Shown piece by piece: positions 50,269 through 59,265 of a DNA stretch of 64,000 nt (its first letter is position 1; the number at the start of each line of letters is the position of its first letter). The stretch lies in the NCBI GenBank assembly GCA_030673845.1, contig JAUTCQ010000015.1, positions 124,001-188,000 on the forward strand, read 5' to 3'. This DNA is from Verrucomicrobiota bacterium JB022 (GTDB taxonomy: Bacteria; Verrucomicrobiota; Verrucomicrobiia; Opitutales; Oceanipulchritudinaceae). The notes under the pieces were generated by a model, which saw nothing but the letters and a program-made list of their open reading frames with translations, did no database searches and was not told where the DNA came from. The position numbers and the translations under genes were made by a program.

Positions 50269-51195
50269 CTATTCCTGCCCCTGTTTCTCCCGGGCTTCGG
50301 CATCGTCGATGGCTTCCAGTAGAGCCTTCTTGTTGGCAGCGAGGCCTTCCTGCACGACGAGTTGGAGCACGTCGCGGGCATCCTGGTAGCGGTGCAGCTC
50401 ACCTAACACGCGGGCGGTGTGGAGCCGGACGGCGTCGGACTGGATCAGCGAGAGGTCGTTGCGGCTCTGCAGCTTGCGCCAGTGCGCGAAGGCTTGCTCC
50501 CAGTCAGGCTCCGGCAGGTCGTAAAACGCTTCGCCGTAGCGGAACTGCAGCTCCAGAAGCTCCGGGGCCAGCTCGGCAGCGCGTTGGTAAGAGCGGAACA
50601 TGTCCTGGTCGAGCTGGTCGGGCTGGAGGATGCCCGCTTCGAGCAGCCCCGGGCGGTAGGTGTAGAGCAGCTCGCCGAGCGCGTAAAAGTAGAGGGCCTC
50701 GTTGGGCGCCAGCTCGGTCGCACGCAGGTAATAGGCGAGGGCTTCGCCGAAGTTGCCCTCCTCGGCGTGGAAGGTGCCCATGTACTGGTTGACCACCGCG
50801 AGGTTGGGGTTGAGGCGGAGGGCGTAGGCAAACTGGGTCTGCGCGCCCTCGCGGTCGCCGAAGAAATCGAGCAGCTTGCCGTAGAGCACGCGCGCTTCGA
50901 CCTTGTCGGGGTTGTCGCTGATAATGCTGTCGAACTCGCGGCCCACCTCGTGGAAGCGGCGGGCGACGTTGCCCTGGTCGATCTGGTCGTCCGGGCGTTG
51001 GGCGTATTCCAGCAGCGACTGGTAGTTGGCCGCGACGCGCGCCATGCGCTGGTCGTAGAGGCTGTATTCGGGCTCCTGCCGTGTCTGGGCGGCGGGGGCG
51101 GCGGAGTCGGCCTGCGCGTTGGACGAGCTGCAGCCGGCAAAGCTGCCGAGGCCAGCCAGCGCGAGGAAAAGAGTCGTGGGGCGGATCAAGCGCAT
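50269..51195 (-). CDS. TPR-containing lipoprotein
   Basis: From the ATG at 51195 the product is 308 residues. The signal peptide ends with lipobox FAGC, so it is lipid-anchored. Tandem TPR-like helices cover about residues 70-290; clear repeats are GKLLDFFGDREGAQTQFAYALRLNP and MGTFHAEEGNFGEALAYYLRATELAP. TPR lipoproteins scaffold envelope complexes; no partner is evident. The start chosen is the only one that gives a signal peptide. It is 5 bp after the zinc-ribbon gene on the same strand. Confidence 0.85.
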   Translation of the reverse strand: MRLIRPTTLFLALAGLGSFAGCSSSNAQADSAAPAAQTRQEPEYSLYDQRMARVAANYQSLLEYAQRPDDQIDQGNVARRFHEVGREFDSIISDNPDKVEARVLYGKLLDFFGDREGAQTQFAYALRLNPNLAVVNQYMGTFHAEEGNFGEALAYYLRATELAPNEALYFYALGELLYTYRPGLLEAGILQPDQLDQDMFRSYQRAAELAPELLELQFRYGEAFYDLPEPDWEQAFAHWRKLQSRNDLSLIQSDAVRLHTARVLGELHRYQDARDVLQLVVQEGLAANKKALLEAIDDAEAREKQGQE

Positions 51196-51200
51196 GCCTT

Positions 51201-51416
51201 CTAGTTGAGCCCGCACATGCCGGGCATGTTGCCGCAGGCGCAGGGCGGCATGGCCGGAGCCGAAGCGCCGCTGCCCATGGAAGGGGCAAAGGTCGACCAC
51301 TTTTTCGCCAGCTCGGCACTGCCGCAAGACGGGCAGCTTGGCTGACTCTGGGAGCCCTGCACCAGCGCTTCAAACGCGTGGTCGCAGGATTGGCAGGTAT
51401 ATTCGTAGAGGGGCAT
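51201..51416 (-). CDS. FmdB family zinc-ribbon protein
   Basis: A 71-residue protein that starts MPLYEYTCQSCDHAFEAL, the hallmark of the FmdB/CxxC putative regulatory family. Two knuckles, CQSC and CPSC, bind zinc. A Gly/Pro/Cys-rich tail (CACGNMPGMC) follows. The role is unknown; a regulatory function has been proposed for the family. It is followed after 5 bp by the TPR lipoprotein gene. Confidence 0.9.
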   Translation of the reverse strand: MPLYEYTCQSCDHAFEALVQGSQSQPSCPSCGSAELAKKWSTFAPSMGSGASAPAMPPCACGNMPGMCGLN

Positions 51417-51466
51417 GGGAAATACGGTGCGCTCTCAGTCTCAGACGCGTTGGGTGGCGTGCAAGT

Positions 51467-52219
51467 TCAATCCTGGGCGAAGAGCTGGTCCATGAAGTCG
51501 AGCGCGCGCTCGCGGATCGGCTCCACCGGCTCGACCAGCCGCGCGTCGTCGGGCCGGAACGAATTGACGCGGGTAGACACGGCGTGGCGCTGCCAGCCCT
51601 TGGCCGGGGTGGGGCGGCAGAGGGCGGTGGCTTCGGCGGGCTTGAGCCGTTCCGGGTGGAGCCAGGCGTCGTGGTGCTCGCGGGGCAGGATCACGGGCAT
51701 CCGGTGGTGCAAGTCGGCCAACAAGTCGCTGGCGCGGGTGGTCAACAGGCTGCAGCTGCGCAGCTCCGAGCCGTCGGGGGCAAGCCAGATCTCCCACAAG
51801 CCGGCAAGGGCAAAAGGCTGGCCGTCTTCGCGCGAGAAGTAATAGGGCTGCCGCTGCCCATCGACTTCCGTCCATTCGTAAAAGCCGGTGGCGGGTACCA
51901 GGCAGCGCCGATGTCGCATCGCGCCGCGAAAGGCGGGCTTCACGGCGGCCTCCTCGCTGCGGGCGTTGATGTGACGCTGGGCGGGCTGCGTCTCGCGGAT
52001 CCAGCCCGGCACGAGGCCCCACTGGAAGACGTCGAACACGGGCGGGTTGTCATCTGCCGGGCGCACGCCCATTTCGGCGCAACGCAGCGACACCACCGGC
52101 TGAGTCGGGGCGATGTTGTAGCGGGGTTTCTCCAGTAGCCTGGCCTCGAGCGCCGGCCAGTCGGGCATCGCCTCCGCCAGTTGCGCGGGGCTGCATTTGA
52201 GGGTGAAACGGCCACACAT
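51467..52219 (-). CDS. SRAP/HMCES-type peptidase, abasic-site DNA-protein crosslinker
   Basis: The 250-residue product is a SOS response-associated peptidase (YedK/HMCES family). It shields abasic sites in single-stranded DNA by covalent attachment of Cys2. MCGRFTLK gives Cys2 directly after Met, which fixes the start at 52219. YNIAPTQ holds the conserved Asn, and RSEEA, VPATGFYEW and HHRMPVIL supply the other active-site residues. It is divergent from the YcfL-like lipoprotein gene. Confidence 0.94.
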   Translation of the reverse strand: MCGRFTLKCSPAQLAEAMPDWPALEARLLEKPRYNIAPTQPVVSLRCAEMGVRPADDNPPVFDVFQWGLVPGWIRETQPAQRHINARSEEAAVKPAFRGAMRHRRCLVPATGFYEWTEVDGQRQPYYFSREDGQPFALAGLWEIWLAPDGSELRSCSLLTTRASDLLADLHHRMPVILPREHHDAWLHPERLKPAEATALCRPTPAKGWQRHAVSTRVNSFRPDDARLVEPVEPIRERALDFMDQLFAQD

Positions 52220-52351
52220 GTTCCTGATGTTGGGAAGCTCGCCGCAGTGCGTCAAATCGACTTGCGTTTCACCCGTATGGAGGAGTTTTATAAAGTCGTC
52301 CGCCCCGGCTGCTTCGGGGGTTGTTTTTGTGCGCTTCCATCTGCTGAATCC

Positions 52352-52963
52352 ATGTTTTCTGCTGTGTCTGTTCGTCGTGCGCTGCCTTTTTGCAGCTTGC
52401 TTTCTCTGCTAACGTTTTCAGGGTGCGAAACCACGCCACCTGCGACCGTTCCAGCCGGCCCGGTCTCCACTGCGGTGGCCGCTCCCGCGCCGCCTCCTCC
52501 CGCCCCGGTTCCAGCCCCCGAGCCGGTGATCGAGGCAGCGGCCGACCTGCCGTTGCAGACCATGTCGCCCCCGCGCCGGGGCGATGTCGACCTGCCCTTC
52601 GACTTCGCCAACGCCAACGCCCGCGTCGGCCTGCTGCGCAACCGCGAAGGCCAGCCCTCGATCTTTCCGCTCAACTCGACCGGCGGTAACGTAGCCTTTT
52701 ATCAGGACGTGGTCGGCCTGCCCAAGCTGGAGGTGCAGGAGCTGGACGACGGCCGCATCCGCATCTGGGTGCGCGTGCTCAACCGAGCCACGCGCGACAT
52801 CGCCGTGCGCGTGCAGTGTGTCGCCGCCTTCGACGAGCAACACGAGGAACGCCGCGCCTACGACGAGGTCATCTTCCAGCGCGACGTCTACCGCGACTTC
52901 AGCTTCATCCTCGACGGCCCCAAAGACCGCCGCTTCACCATCCTCGTGCGCGAAAACGGGTAA
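52352..52963 (+). CDS. YcfL-like (DUF1425) lipoprotein
   Basis: From the ATG at 52352 the product is 203 residues, with a signal peptide ending LLTFSGC (lipobox). A Pro/Ala-rich linker of about 50 residues follows. The C-terminal domain (LEVQELDDGRIRIWVRVLNRATRDIAVRVQ, ending in FTILVREN) resembles the Ig-like fold of DUF1425/YcfL proteins. An upstream in-frame start at 52181 was rejected because it overlaps the divergent SRAP gene and hides the signal peptide. Confidence 0.78.
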   Translation: MFSAVSVRRALPFCSLLSLLTFSGCETTPPATVPAGPVSTAVAAPAPPPPAPVPAPEPVIEAAADLPLQTMSPPRRGDVDLPFDFANANARVGLLRNREGQPSIFPLNSTGGNVAFYQDVVGLPKLEVQELDDGRIRIWVRVLNRATRDIAVRVQCVAAFDEQHEERRAYDEVIFQRDVYRDFSFILDGPKDRRFTILVRENG

Positions 52964-53020
52964 GGCGCGAATGGTTTGGAGCCGCCGCGTTGAGATTCGA
53001 GATCGAGCCGCCGAAGCGGG

Positions 53021-53401
53021 CTATTGCGCGAGTGCTTCATCCGCCAGCCGGGTGCCGGCGGCCTGGACATGGAGCGCACTCGGGAGATCCTCCGTCGGCG
53101 GCAGCAGCACCCGCACGCCTTCGATTTCCCAGCTGCGGCGCCAGTCTTCGGGGATCGGGGCGCCTGCGAGCCAAAGCACCGCCTGCCAAGTCCGCAGGCG
53201 CCAAAGCGGATCGCTCGGTCCCTCCGGGGCAATCTCCAGTTGCGGCAGGGGGGCATCGCGCGCAAGGGCTTCGTCGGCCAGCCGTTGACGGACGCCAGCG
53301 AGCAGGGGCGCAGGCGTGTCGGCATCGTGGACGATGGCGATTTGCGCCCGCAGGAGGGCAGTGCTGGCCAGCAAGAGGATTAATGATCGGATGAGCACCA
53401 T
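53021..53401 (-). CDS. small secreted protein of unknown function
   Basis: A 126-residue product with a signal peptide (LIRSLILLLASTALLRAQ) and a short mature part rich in Leu, Ala, Pro and Arg. No family is recognised. WRLRTWQAVLWLAG and EIEGVRVLLPP are the most structured stretches. It is divergent from rmuC, with 47 bp between starts, and convergent with the YcfL-like gene. Confidence 0.6.
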   Translation of the reverse strand: MVLIRSLILLLASTALLRAQIAIVHDADTPAPLLAGVRQRLADEALARDAPLPQLEIAPEGPSDPLWRLRTWQAVLWLAGAPIPEDWRRSWEIEGVRVLLPPTEDLPSALHVQAAGTRLADEALAQ

Positions 53402-53448
53402 TTCGCGTTTGCCTCCTCAGAATCTCCGGCGCTAGGCTGTGCGACAAG

Positions 53449-54849
53449 ATGGAATTGCTGATCGCCGCATGTGTCGGGTTGCTCGGGCTGGTTTTGGGCG
53501 GGGCGGGTGCCTATCTTTGGGCCACCCAAGGGGCCCGTCAGGAAGTCGCTGCGCTGCAGGAGGAGCTGATCACCCTGCATACGACGGGCGCCCACCTGCG
53601 CGAGAGCCTCCAGCAGGCCGAGGCTCGCTACGAGCAGGCGCGCGAGACCTTGGCCGACCGCGACGAAGAGTTGGGCGACGTGCGGACACGGCTGGCGCTG
53701 CTCGAAAGCCAGCGGCGCGGCGAAAAGCAGATGCTGGAGGAGAAGGTCGAAGAGCTGAAGCAGCTGCGCGAGAAGTTTGAGACGACCTTTCGCGCCCTTT
53801 CCAGCGATGCCCTCAAGGCCAATCGCGAAGAGTTTATGGCGCTGGCCAAGAACGCCTTTTCGCAGCTCATGCAGACCTCGCAGGGCGACCTCGATAAGCG
53901 GCAAACGGCGATCCAGACGATGGTCGACCCGATGTCGAAGACGCTCAAGGAGTTCGACGAAAAGGTGCAACACCTCGAACGCGCCCGCTCCCAAGCCTAC
54001 GTGGAGCTGCAGCAGCAGGTGAAGGCGCTGCAGGAGACCAACCACATGCTCCGCGGAGAGACCCAGAGCCTCGTCCAGGCCCTGCGCACCCCGCAAGTCC
54101 GGGGCCAGTGGGGCGAGCTGCACCTCAAGCGTGCGATCGAAGTGGCCGGGCTGGCCGAGAGGGTCGACTTCGACGTGCAAGTCTCGACCCGCACCGACGA
54201 AGATCGCGTCTTGCGGCCCGACATGGTCATCCGCCTGCCCAGCGAGCGCGTGATCGTGGTCGACTGCAAGACCCCCGCCGATGCCTACCTTGCCGCCTTG
54301 CAGACGGAAGTGCCCGAAGAGCGCACCGCCCAGCTCCGCCGCCACGCCCAGCATGTGCGCAAACACATCGAGCAGCTTAGCGACAAGGCTTACTGGCGCC
54401 AGGTGCAGGAGTTGAACCCCGAGTTTGTGGTGCTCTTCCTGCCCAACGAGGCCTTCTTCAGCGCCGCCGTGCAACAGGACCCCGGCCTGATCGAATACGG
54501 CGCCTCCCGCAACGTCATGATCGCGACCCCCACCACGCTCATCGCGCTGCTCAAGACGGTGGCCTTTGGGTGGCGGCAAGAGCGACTGGCGCAGGAGGCC
54601 AAGGAAACCTCCGACCTCGCGCAGGAGCTATACGAGCGCGTGGTGACTTTCGTCGGCTACTTCGACGACCTGGGCCGCAGCCTCGGCAAATCGGTCGAGC
54701 ATTACAACAAGGCGGTCAACAGCTTCGAAAAGCGCGTCAGCGTCACCGGTCGCAAGCTCGAACACCTCTCCCAGAAACAGCTCCCCGACATTACCCCCAT
54801 CGACAAACTCACGTCGTCCCCCTCGCTGCCCGACGGCACGGGCAGTTGA
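53449..54849 (+). CDS. rmuC: DNA recombination protein RmuC
   Basis: The 466-residue product matches RmuC, which limits inversions at short repeats and has a nuclease-like fold. One N-terminal membrane span (about 3-25) is followed by a coiled coil (about 30-200) and the RmuC domain (about 205-400), with MLRGETQSLVQALRTPQVRGQWGE and VIVVDCKTPADAYLAAL, the latter carrying the D...DxK nuclease signature. The C terminus is again helical. Confidence 0.94.
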   Translation: MELLIAACVGLLGLVLGGAGAYLWATQGARQEVAALQEELITLHTTGAHLRESLQQAEARYEQARETLADRDEELGDVRTRLALLESQRRGEKQMLEEKVEELKQLREKFETTFRALSSDALKANREEFMALAKNAFSQLMQTSQGDLDKRQTAIQTMVDPMSKTLKEFDEKVQHLERARSQAYVELQQQVKALQETNHMLRGETQSLVQALRTPQVRGQWGELHLKRAIEVAGLAERVDFDVQVSTRTDEDRVLRPDMVIRLPSERVIVVDCKTPADAYLAALQTEVPEERTAQLRRHAQHVRKHIEQLSDKAYWRQVQELNPEFVVLFLPNEAFFSAAVQQDPGLIEYGASRNVMIATPTTLIALLKTVAFGWRQERLAQEAKETSDLAQELYERVVTFVGYFDDLGRSLGKSVEHYNKAVNSFEKRVSVTGRKLEHLSQKQLPDITPIDKLTSSPSLPDGTGS

Positions 54850-54866
54850 GCGCAGGCGGCTTGAAA

Positions 54867-56090
54867 TTACCCTTTCTGCTCCGCAGTTGCGGCGATGATT
54901 TGGGCGTGGGTGAGGGCGAGGAGGGCGTTGCCTCCGCCAAGGATGGCGTCGCAGTCGACCAGTTCGCCCGCGAAGTAGAGGCGCCCGTGTTTGCGGCTGC
55001 CCATGGTGCGGAAGTCGATTTCGTCGCGGCTGACCCCTCCGGCGTAGGTGTGCTCGGGCTTGTGCATCGCGTAGCCGTTGGCACTGAAACGGCCTTGGGT
55101 CAGCTGGCCGACCAGGGTGGAGAGGTAGCGCTTGTCGACGCTGCCCCAGGTCTCCTGCGGGCCGATCTTGGCTGCTTCGACCAGGCGAGCCCAGAGCTTT
55201 GGCGGCAACCCGGCCTGCGGCTCTTCGGCGATCACCCCCTTGGTATGGTGGAGCGCACGCTGGCTCAGCTCGCGAGCAATCTGCCCACCGTATTGCGGCA
55301 CCCAATTGATCTGAAAGGGGAAGCGGTAACGTGCGCCCGCCAGCTCCGGGGCGGCCCAAGCCGTCAAGTTGGCAATGGCGGGCCCGCCGATGCCGTGGCC
55401 CAGGATTTCGACCTGCCCACGCTCCACTCGGTCAGCCGGCAGGCCTGGGCGGTCGGCAAAGCGCACCTCCGCCTCGACGGGCGGCTGACCCTGCAGGTGG
55501 CGCAGGCGGGCGTCTTTCAGCTTTAGCGCAAGCAGGCTGGGGGAGAGCGGTTGGACGGTGTGGCCAAACGCTTCGGCCAAGGCCAGGCCCCGGTGTGGTC
55601 CAGTGCCGGTGGCCAGCACGAGAGCTTCGACGATCAACGGCTCGCCCTCTTCGAACCACACCTGAAACCCGTCCGGGCGAGTGGCGACTTCCAGTGCGTT
55701 ATGGCCGGTGCGCACTTCGATACCGCGCCGATCCAACTCGCGGCCCAGCAAATCGACCAGGGCACTGGCCGCTGTTTCTGCCTGTGCCCCCGGGCTTGCG
55801 GCGGGGCTTTGGATCGGCAGCCCCAGGCTCCGCAGCCAAGCCAAGGTCTGTTCTGCGGGGAAATGGTGCCACGGGCCCAGCATCTCCTGATGGCCGCGAG
55901 GCAGGCGGCTGGCCCACTCGGCTGGCGTTGCGCCGGCAGGGGCCAAGGCAAAAGGTGCCGCCTCTTGACGCCGGAGCCAAGGTAAGGGCTGAGCCTGTCG
56001 ATCCACCAGCACGACCTCGTGCCCACGGGCGTTCAATAGCATAGCAAGCGCTGTTCCCGCCAGCCCGGCTCCGATGATTCCGTATCGCAT
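54867..56090 (-). CDS. YhiN/HI0933-like flavoprotein
   Basis: A 407-residue FAD-binding protein. The dinucleotide motif is GIIGAGLAGTALAM at the N terminus. GYAMHKPEHTYAGGVSRDEID and GRLYFAGELVDCDAILGGGNALLALTHA, with the C-terminal FAD site, match the TIGR03862/HI0933 family. The oxidoreductase substrate is unknown. Its stop is 17 bp from the convergent rmuC stop. Confidence 0.9.
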   Translation of the reverse strand: MRYGIIGAGLAGTALAMLLNARGHEVVLVDRQAQPLPWLRRQEAAPFALAPAGATPAEWASRLPRGHQEMLGPWHHFPAEQTLAWLRSLGLPIQSPAASPGAQAETAASALVDLLGRELDRRGIEVRTGHNALEVATRPDGFQVWFEEGEPLIVEALVLATGTGPHRGLALAEAFGHTVQPLSPSLLALKLKDARLRHLQGQPPVEAEVRFADRPGLPADRVERGQVEILGHGIGGPAIANLTAWAAPELAGARYRFPFQINWVPQYGGQIARELSQRALHHTKGVIAEEPQAGLPPKLWARLVEAAKIGPQETWGSVDKRYLSTLVGQLTQGRFSANGYAMHKPEHTYAGGVSRDEIDFRTMGSRKHGRLYFAGELVDCDAILGGGNALLALTHAQIIAATAEQKG

Positions 56091-56218
56091 CAGACAGTTA
56101 CGTAAAAGCTCCTTAAATTCTACTTACAATGCGCCAAATCTCGTTTCAAACGAGTTTTTGGGGTTGTCATCTTACGTTCGCAATTTACCATAAAAGTTTT
56201 GGAGAGTCATTATCTTTT

Positions 56219-56662
56219 GTGAAAGCCAGCGCCGTTCACCCATATCGTCTAAAGAAGTTAGACCCTGCAGATAAGCCCACGTTTTCGGAGCGTTATTGTC
56301 ATTATGTTCAATGCCCTCTGGAGGAATACGAGGACCATTTGCTTAGGAGGGTTCTCCTGAAGCGTACGCGGGTGTTAGCGGCTCTTTTCTTGAGTGGTTC
56401 GCCTCACATGCTGCATGCTGAACGAAATGTGGTGAGGCAATCCGGCTACGCTTATCGTTGTGGGGATATTCAGGGCGTGATCGAATTTTATCGTCACAAG
56501 TTTGTCGGTGGCGACTGGTATCGCGATACCTTGGGCTTTCGCCTTTCGGGCAAAAAGCTGATGAAGATCGCGCGCGAAGTCTTCGACGCCACCGAGGCGG
56601 AAGTCGAAAAACTGGCCGCCTCGCCCGATGCCGACTCAGTCGACCGCACCCAGCAGGGCTGA
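56219..56662 (+). CDS. unknown conserved-looking protein, AT-rich 5' half
   Basis: From a GTG at 56219 with GGAGAG 12 bases upstream, the product is 147 residues; an in-frame ATG at 56129 would add 30 residues of unconvincing composition. It has no signal peptide or span. YCHYVQCPLEEYEDHLLRRVLLKRTRVLA and WYRDTLGFRLSGKKLMKIA are the most regular stretches, alternating helix and basic clusters. The first 200 bases are markedly AT-richer than the surroundings, the rest is GC-rich. Its last 27 bases overlap the convergent antiporter gene. Confidence 0.55.
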   Translation: MKASAVHPYRLKKLDPADKPTFSERYCHYVQCPLEEYEDHLLRRVLLKRTRVLAALFLSGSPHMLHAERNVVRQSGYAYRCGDIQGVIEFYRHKFVGGDWYRDTLGFRLSGKKLMKIAREVFDATEAEVEKLAASPDADSVDRTQQG

Positions 56663-59053
56663 TGAGGATGACTTCGGGTCGTCGCTGCCCGGCTTTTCGC
56701 AGCGGTTGACAAAGATCTTGAGGGATTTGGGCGCGCCGACCACGTAAACGATGTCGCCCGCCTTCAACAGCAGATCCGGGCGCGGCGAAGTGATGCGTTC
56801 TTCGCCCCGCTGGATACCCACGACGGTCACGCCAAAGCGCTGCCGCACTGAGGCGCCGGCCAGCGTGTTGTCGTCCAGATAAGTGCCGGGGTTGACGAGT
56901 ACCGAATCAATGGCGAATTCCTGATCGTTCTGCACCGGTTGGGTGCCGTCGACGGGCGTTTGCAGTAAGGTGTTGGCGGCGTCGAGCTGTTCGGTGGTGC
57001 CGAGCAGGAAGAGGTGGTCGCCCGGGAAGAGAGGCGTGTCGGCCCCCGGGTCGAGCACCTGACGGCCTTCACGGCCCACCGCCACGATGCTGGCACCGGT
57101 TTCGGCGCGCAGGTTGAGATCGCGGATGCGGCGGCCTACGGCGACGACATTGTCGGTCAGCACCACTTCCTTCACCTGTACCGGCCAGGGGTATTTGTCG
57201 CGGATGTCGCTGATCAGGGCCTCCCGTTTGGCGCGGGCCGCATCCTGCACCTGCATGGAGAAAGTCTCCATAAACCAGTATTCCATCTGGCTGTTGATGC
57301 GGATGAGCTGGCGCCAGCCAAGGATGGCGGCGATGCCGAGGATCACCAGAAACAGCACCAGCACGGAGGTGGCGGGCAGGAAGGGCGCGGCCGTGGCCAG
57401 GTAGATCGCGCCGGTGATGAAGAGCACCAGCCCGAGCAGCAGGTTGTTGAAAAAGATGCGCAGGTGCTTGGGGAAGATCGGGCGTGGGCTGTTTTGCGCA
57501 AACATCGCATCGGTCAGGATAAAGACGATCGCGTTGAGGTTGCGCACCACGGCGAGCACAAGCGGGGCACTGAGGGCGGCGGCAGCCACCCAGATCGCGG
57601 GGGTGGCGTAGGTCGTCCACTCGGCCTCGATCTTTTGCACCATGTTGGAGGCAACGTAGGCGCAGACAATGATGCCGTTCTGGATAAAGAAATAGAGCGT
57701 GATCTGGAAGAGCGGGCGCTTGATCAGCCGCAGCACCATGTTGCGCCCCAGCGAGGTGGTGATGTTGTCGAGGAATTCGCGGTAAAAGCGAGCCCAGCCC
57801 TGAGCGCGCGGCGGCACGAGGCGCACCATCAGGTCGAAGGCCTTGTTCGAATGCTTGTAGAGCATCGGCGAGGCGAAAATGCTGGCGAAGGCCACCCCAA
57901 ACGCGAGGTTGGTCAGGCGCTGATCGGTTACGCCCAGCGTCTGGCCGAGCGAGGCGATGATAAAGCTGAACTCCGCGATGGCAAACTTGGCGATCATGCC
58001 GCGAAAGGCACTGCGCGGGGGCTGTCCGGCCAGGGCAAGGCCGGCCGTGCCGGCCGCTACCTTGCCCATCAGCATCAGGGCGGTGATGATCAGCACCCAG
58101 TGCCAGTCCTGCAGGATCAGCTTGGGCTGCAGCTGCATGCCGATCGTGACGAAAAAGATAGCGGCAAACAGGTCGTGCAGGCTGCGGTTGATGTCTTCGA
58201 TCCGGCGCGCCACGGAGGTCTGCGAGAGCACGGCCCCGGCAAGGAAGGCCCCAAGGGCGGGCGAGAAGTTGGCCTTGAAGGCCATCACGCTCAGCCCCAG
58301 CACGAGACCGACACTGACGACCGTGACCGCTTCGCGCGACTTTTCGTCGGTCCCCAGCTTCACAAACATGCGCGGCGCGATCAGGCGCCCGATCACGAAC
58401 ACCAGCACGACGAACACGCCCATCAGGAAGATCACCACCCCCGCGCTGGCCCAGTCGAAGCTACGGCTGACGGCCACACCGGTCAGGATCACGAGCAAAA
58501 GGACGCCGAGCACGTCTTCGAGGATCGTCAGGATCAGGGCCAGCTGCGCGTGGTTGGACTGCAGGTTGCCCCCGTCGCGCAAGACCTTGATCACCACCAT
58601 CGAGGAGCTCATCGCGAGCAGGCTGCCGAAAAACAGGCTCTCCGTCGTATCCCAGCCCAGCGGGATCGCGATGACCTGCGCCAGGTAGATCATCGCCACC
58701 GTCTGCCCGATCAGGCCGAGCACGGCAGGCCCAAGAATGGATCTTACGCGTTTGAGGTCGAAGTCGAGACCGATGAAGAAGAGCAGGAAAATGACGCCCA
58801 GATCGCTCAGCTGCGTGATCGTGTCGATACTGGAGATGAACGAGGGCTGGAACACATTGGGCCCGAGCAGAGCGCCGGCGGCCAGATAGCCGAAAATGAC
58901 CGGGAACTTGAAGCGCTGGCTCAGCAGCACAGCCAGAGCCGCCCCCACCATTACGATCCCGAGATCCGCAACGAGGTTGTTGGTCTGCGAGACGGCGGGA
59001 GTCTCGGCGGCGGCTTGGGCCAAGGTCAGCATCCAGTTCAGGCCAAGGTGCAT
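56636..59053 (-). CDS. Kef-type cation:proton antiporter with TrkA-C domains
   Basis: An 805-residue CPA2-family membrane protein. About twelve spans in the first 400 residues show FKFPVIFGYLAAGALLGP, LGVIFLLFFIGLDFDL, EDVLGVLLLVILTGVAV and NFSPALGAFLAGAVLS, the ion-path motifs of Kef/CPA2 exchangers. A second membrane group follows at 440-590. Two TrkA-C (RCK_C) modules lie at about 620-790. Such proteins exchange K+ or Na+ for H+ and protect against electrophiles or alkaline pH. No TrkA-N domain is obvious. Confidence 0.92.
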   Translation of the reverse strand: MHLGLNWMLTLAQAAAETPAVSQTNNLVADLGIVMVGAALAVLLSQRFKFPVIFGYLAAGALLGPNVFQPSFISSIDTITQLSDLGVIFLLFFIGLDFDLKRVRSILGPAVLGLIGQTVAMIYLAQVIAIPLGWDTTESLFFGSLLAMSSSMVVIKVLRDGGNLQSNHAQLALILTILEDVLGVLLLVILTGVAVSRSFDWASAGVVIFLMGVFVVLVFVIGRLIAPRMFVKLGTDEKSREAVTVVSVGLVLGLSVMAFKANFSPALGAFLAGAVLSQTSVARRIEDINRSLHDLFAAIFFVTIGMQLQPKLILQDWHWVLIITALMLMGKVAAGTAGLALAGQPPRSAFRGMIAKFAIAEFSFIIASLGQTLGVTDQRLTNLAFGVAFASIFASPMLYKHSNKAFDLMVRLVPPRAQGWARFYREFLDNITTSLGRNMVLRLIKRPLFQITLYFFIQNGIIVCAYVASNMVQKIEAEWTTYATPAIWVAAAALSAPLVLAVVRNLNAIVFILTDAMFAQNSPRPIFPKHLRIFFNNLLLGLVLFITGAIYLATAAPFLPATSVLVLFLVILGIAAILGWRQLIRINSQMEYWFMETFSMQVQDAARAKREALISDIRDKYPWPVQVKEVVLTDNVVAVGRRIRDLNLRAETGASIVAVGREGRQVLDPGADTPLFPGDHLFLLGTTEQLDAANTLLQTPVDGTQPVQNDQEFAIDSVLVNPGTYLDDNTLAGASVRQRFGVTVVGIQRGEERITSPRPDLLLKAGDIVYVVGAPKSLKIFVNRCEKPGSDDPKSSSSALLGAVD

Positions 59054-59123
59054 AGTTACCTGCTACCGCGTATCGATTCAGACGCAAGAGTAACCTCGTA
59101 TTTGGGCGAGACAGTGTTTTTTA

Positions 59124-59245
59124 GGCCACGGATGAAACACGAATTTGCGCGGACTGCCACGAAAGGGAACTGGAACAGGCAATGCCGATCAGAGAATGCT
59201 TCCCACGATTCTTCCATCTGTGAAGATCCGTGTTCATCCGTGGCC
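59124..59245. repeat. inverted-repeat element upstream of the antiporter
   Basis: The left arm (about 59124-59153, GGCCACGGATGAAACACGAA) and the right arm (about 59213-59245) are inverted, with a perfect outer 13 bp then partial pairing. The outer motif is the same as at 41170 and 41340. Confidence 0.75.
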
Positions 59246-59265
59246 CAATAATCTAGAGACTGTTT

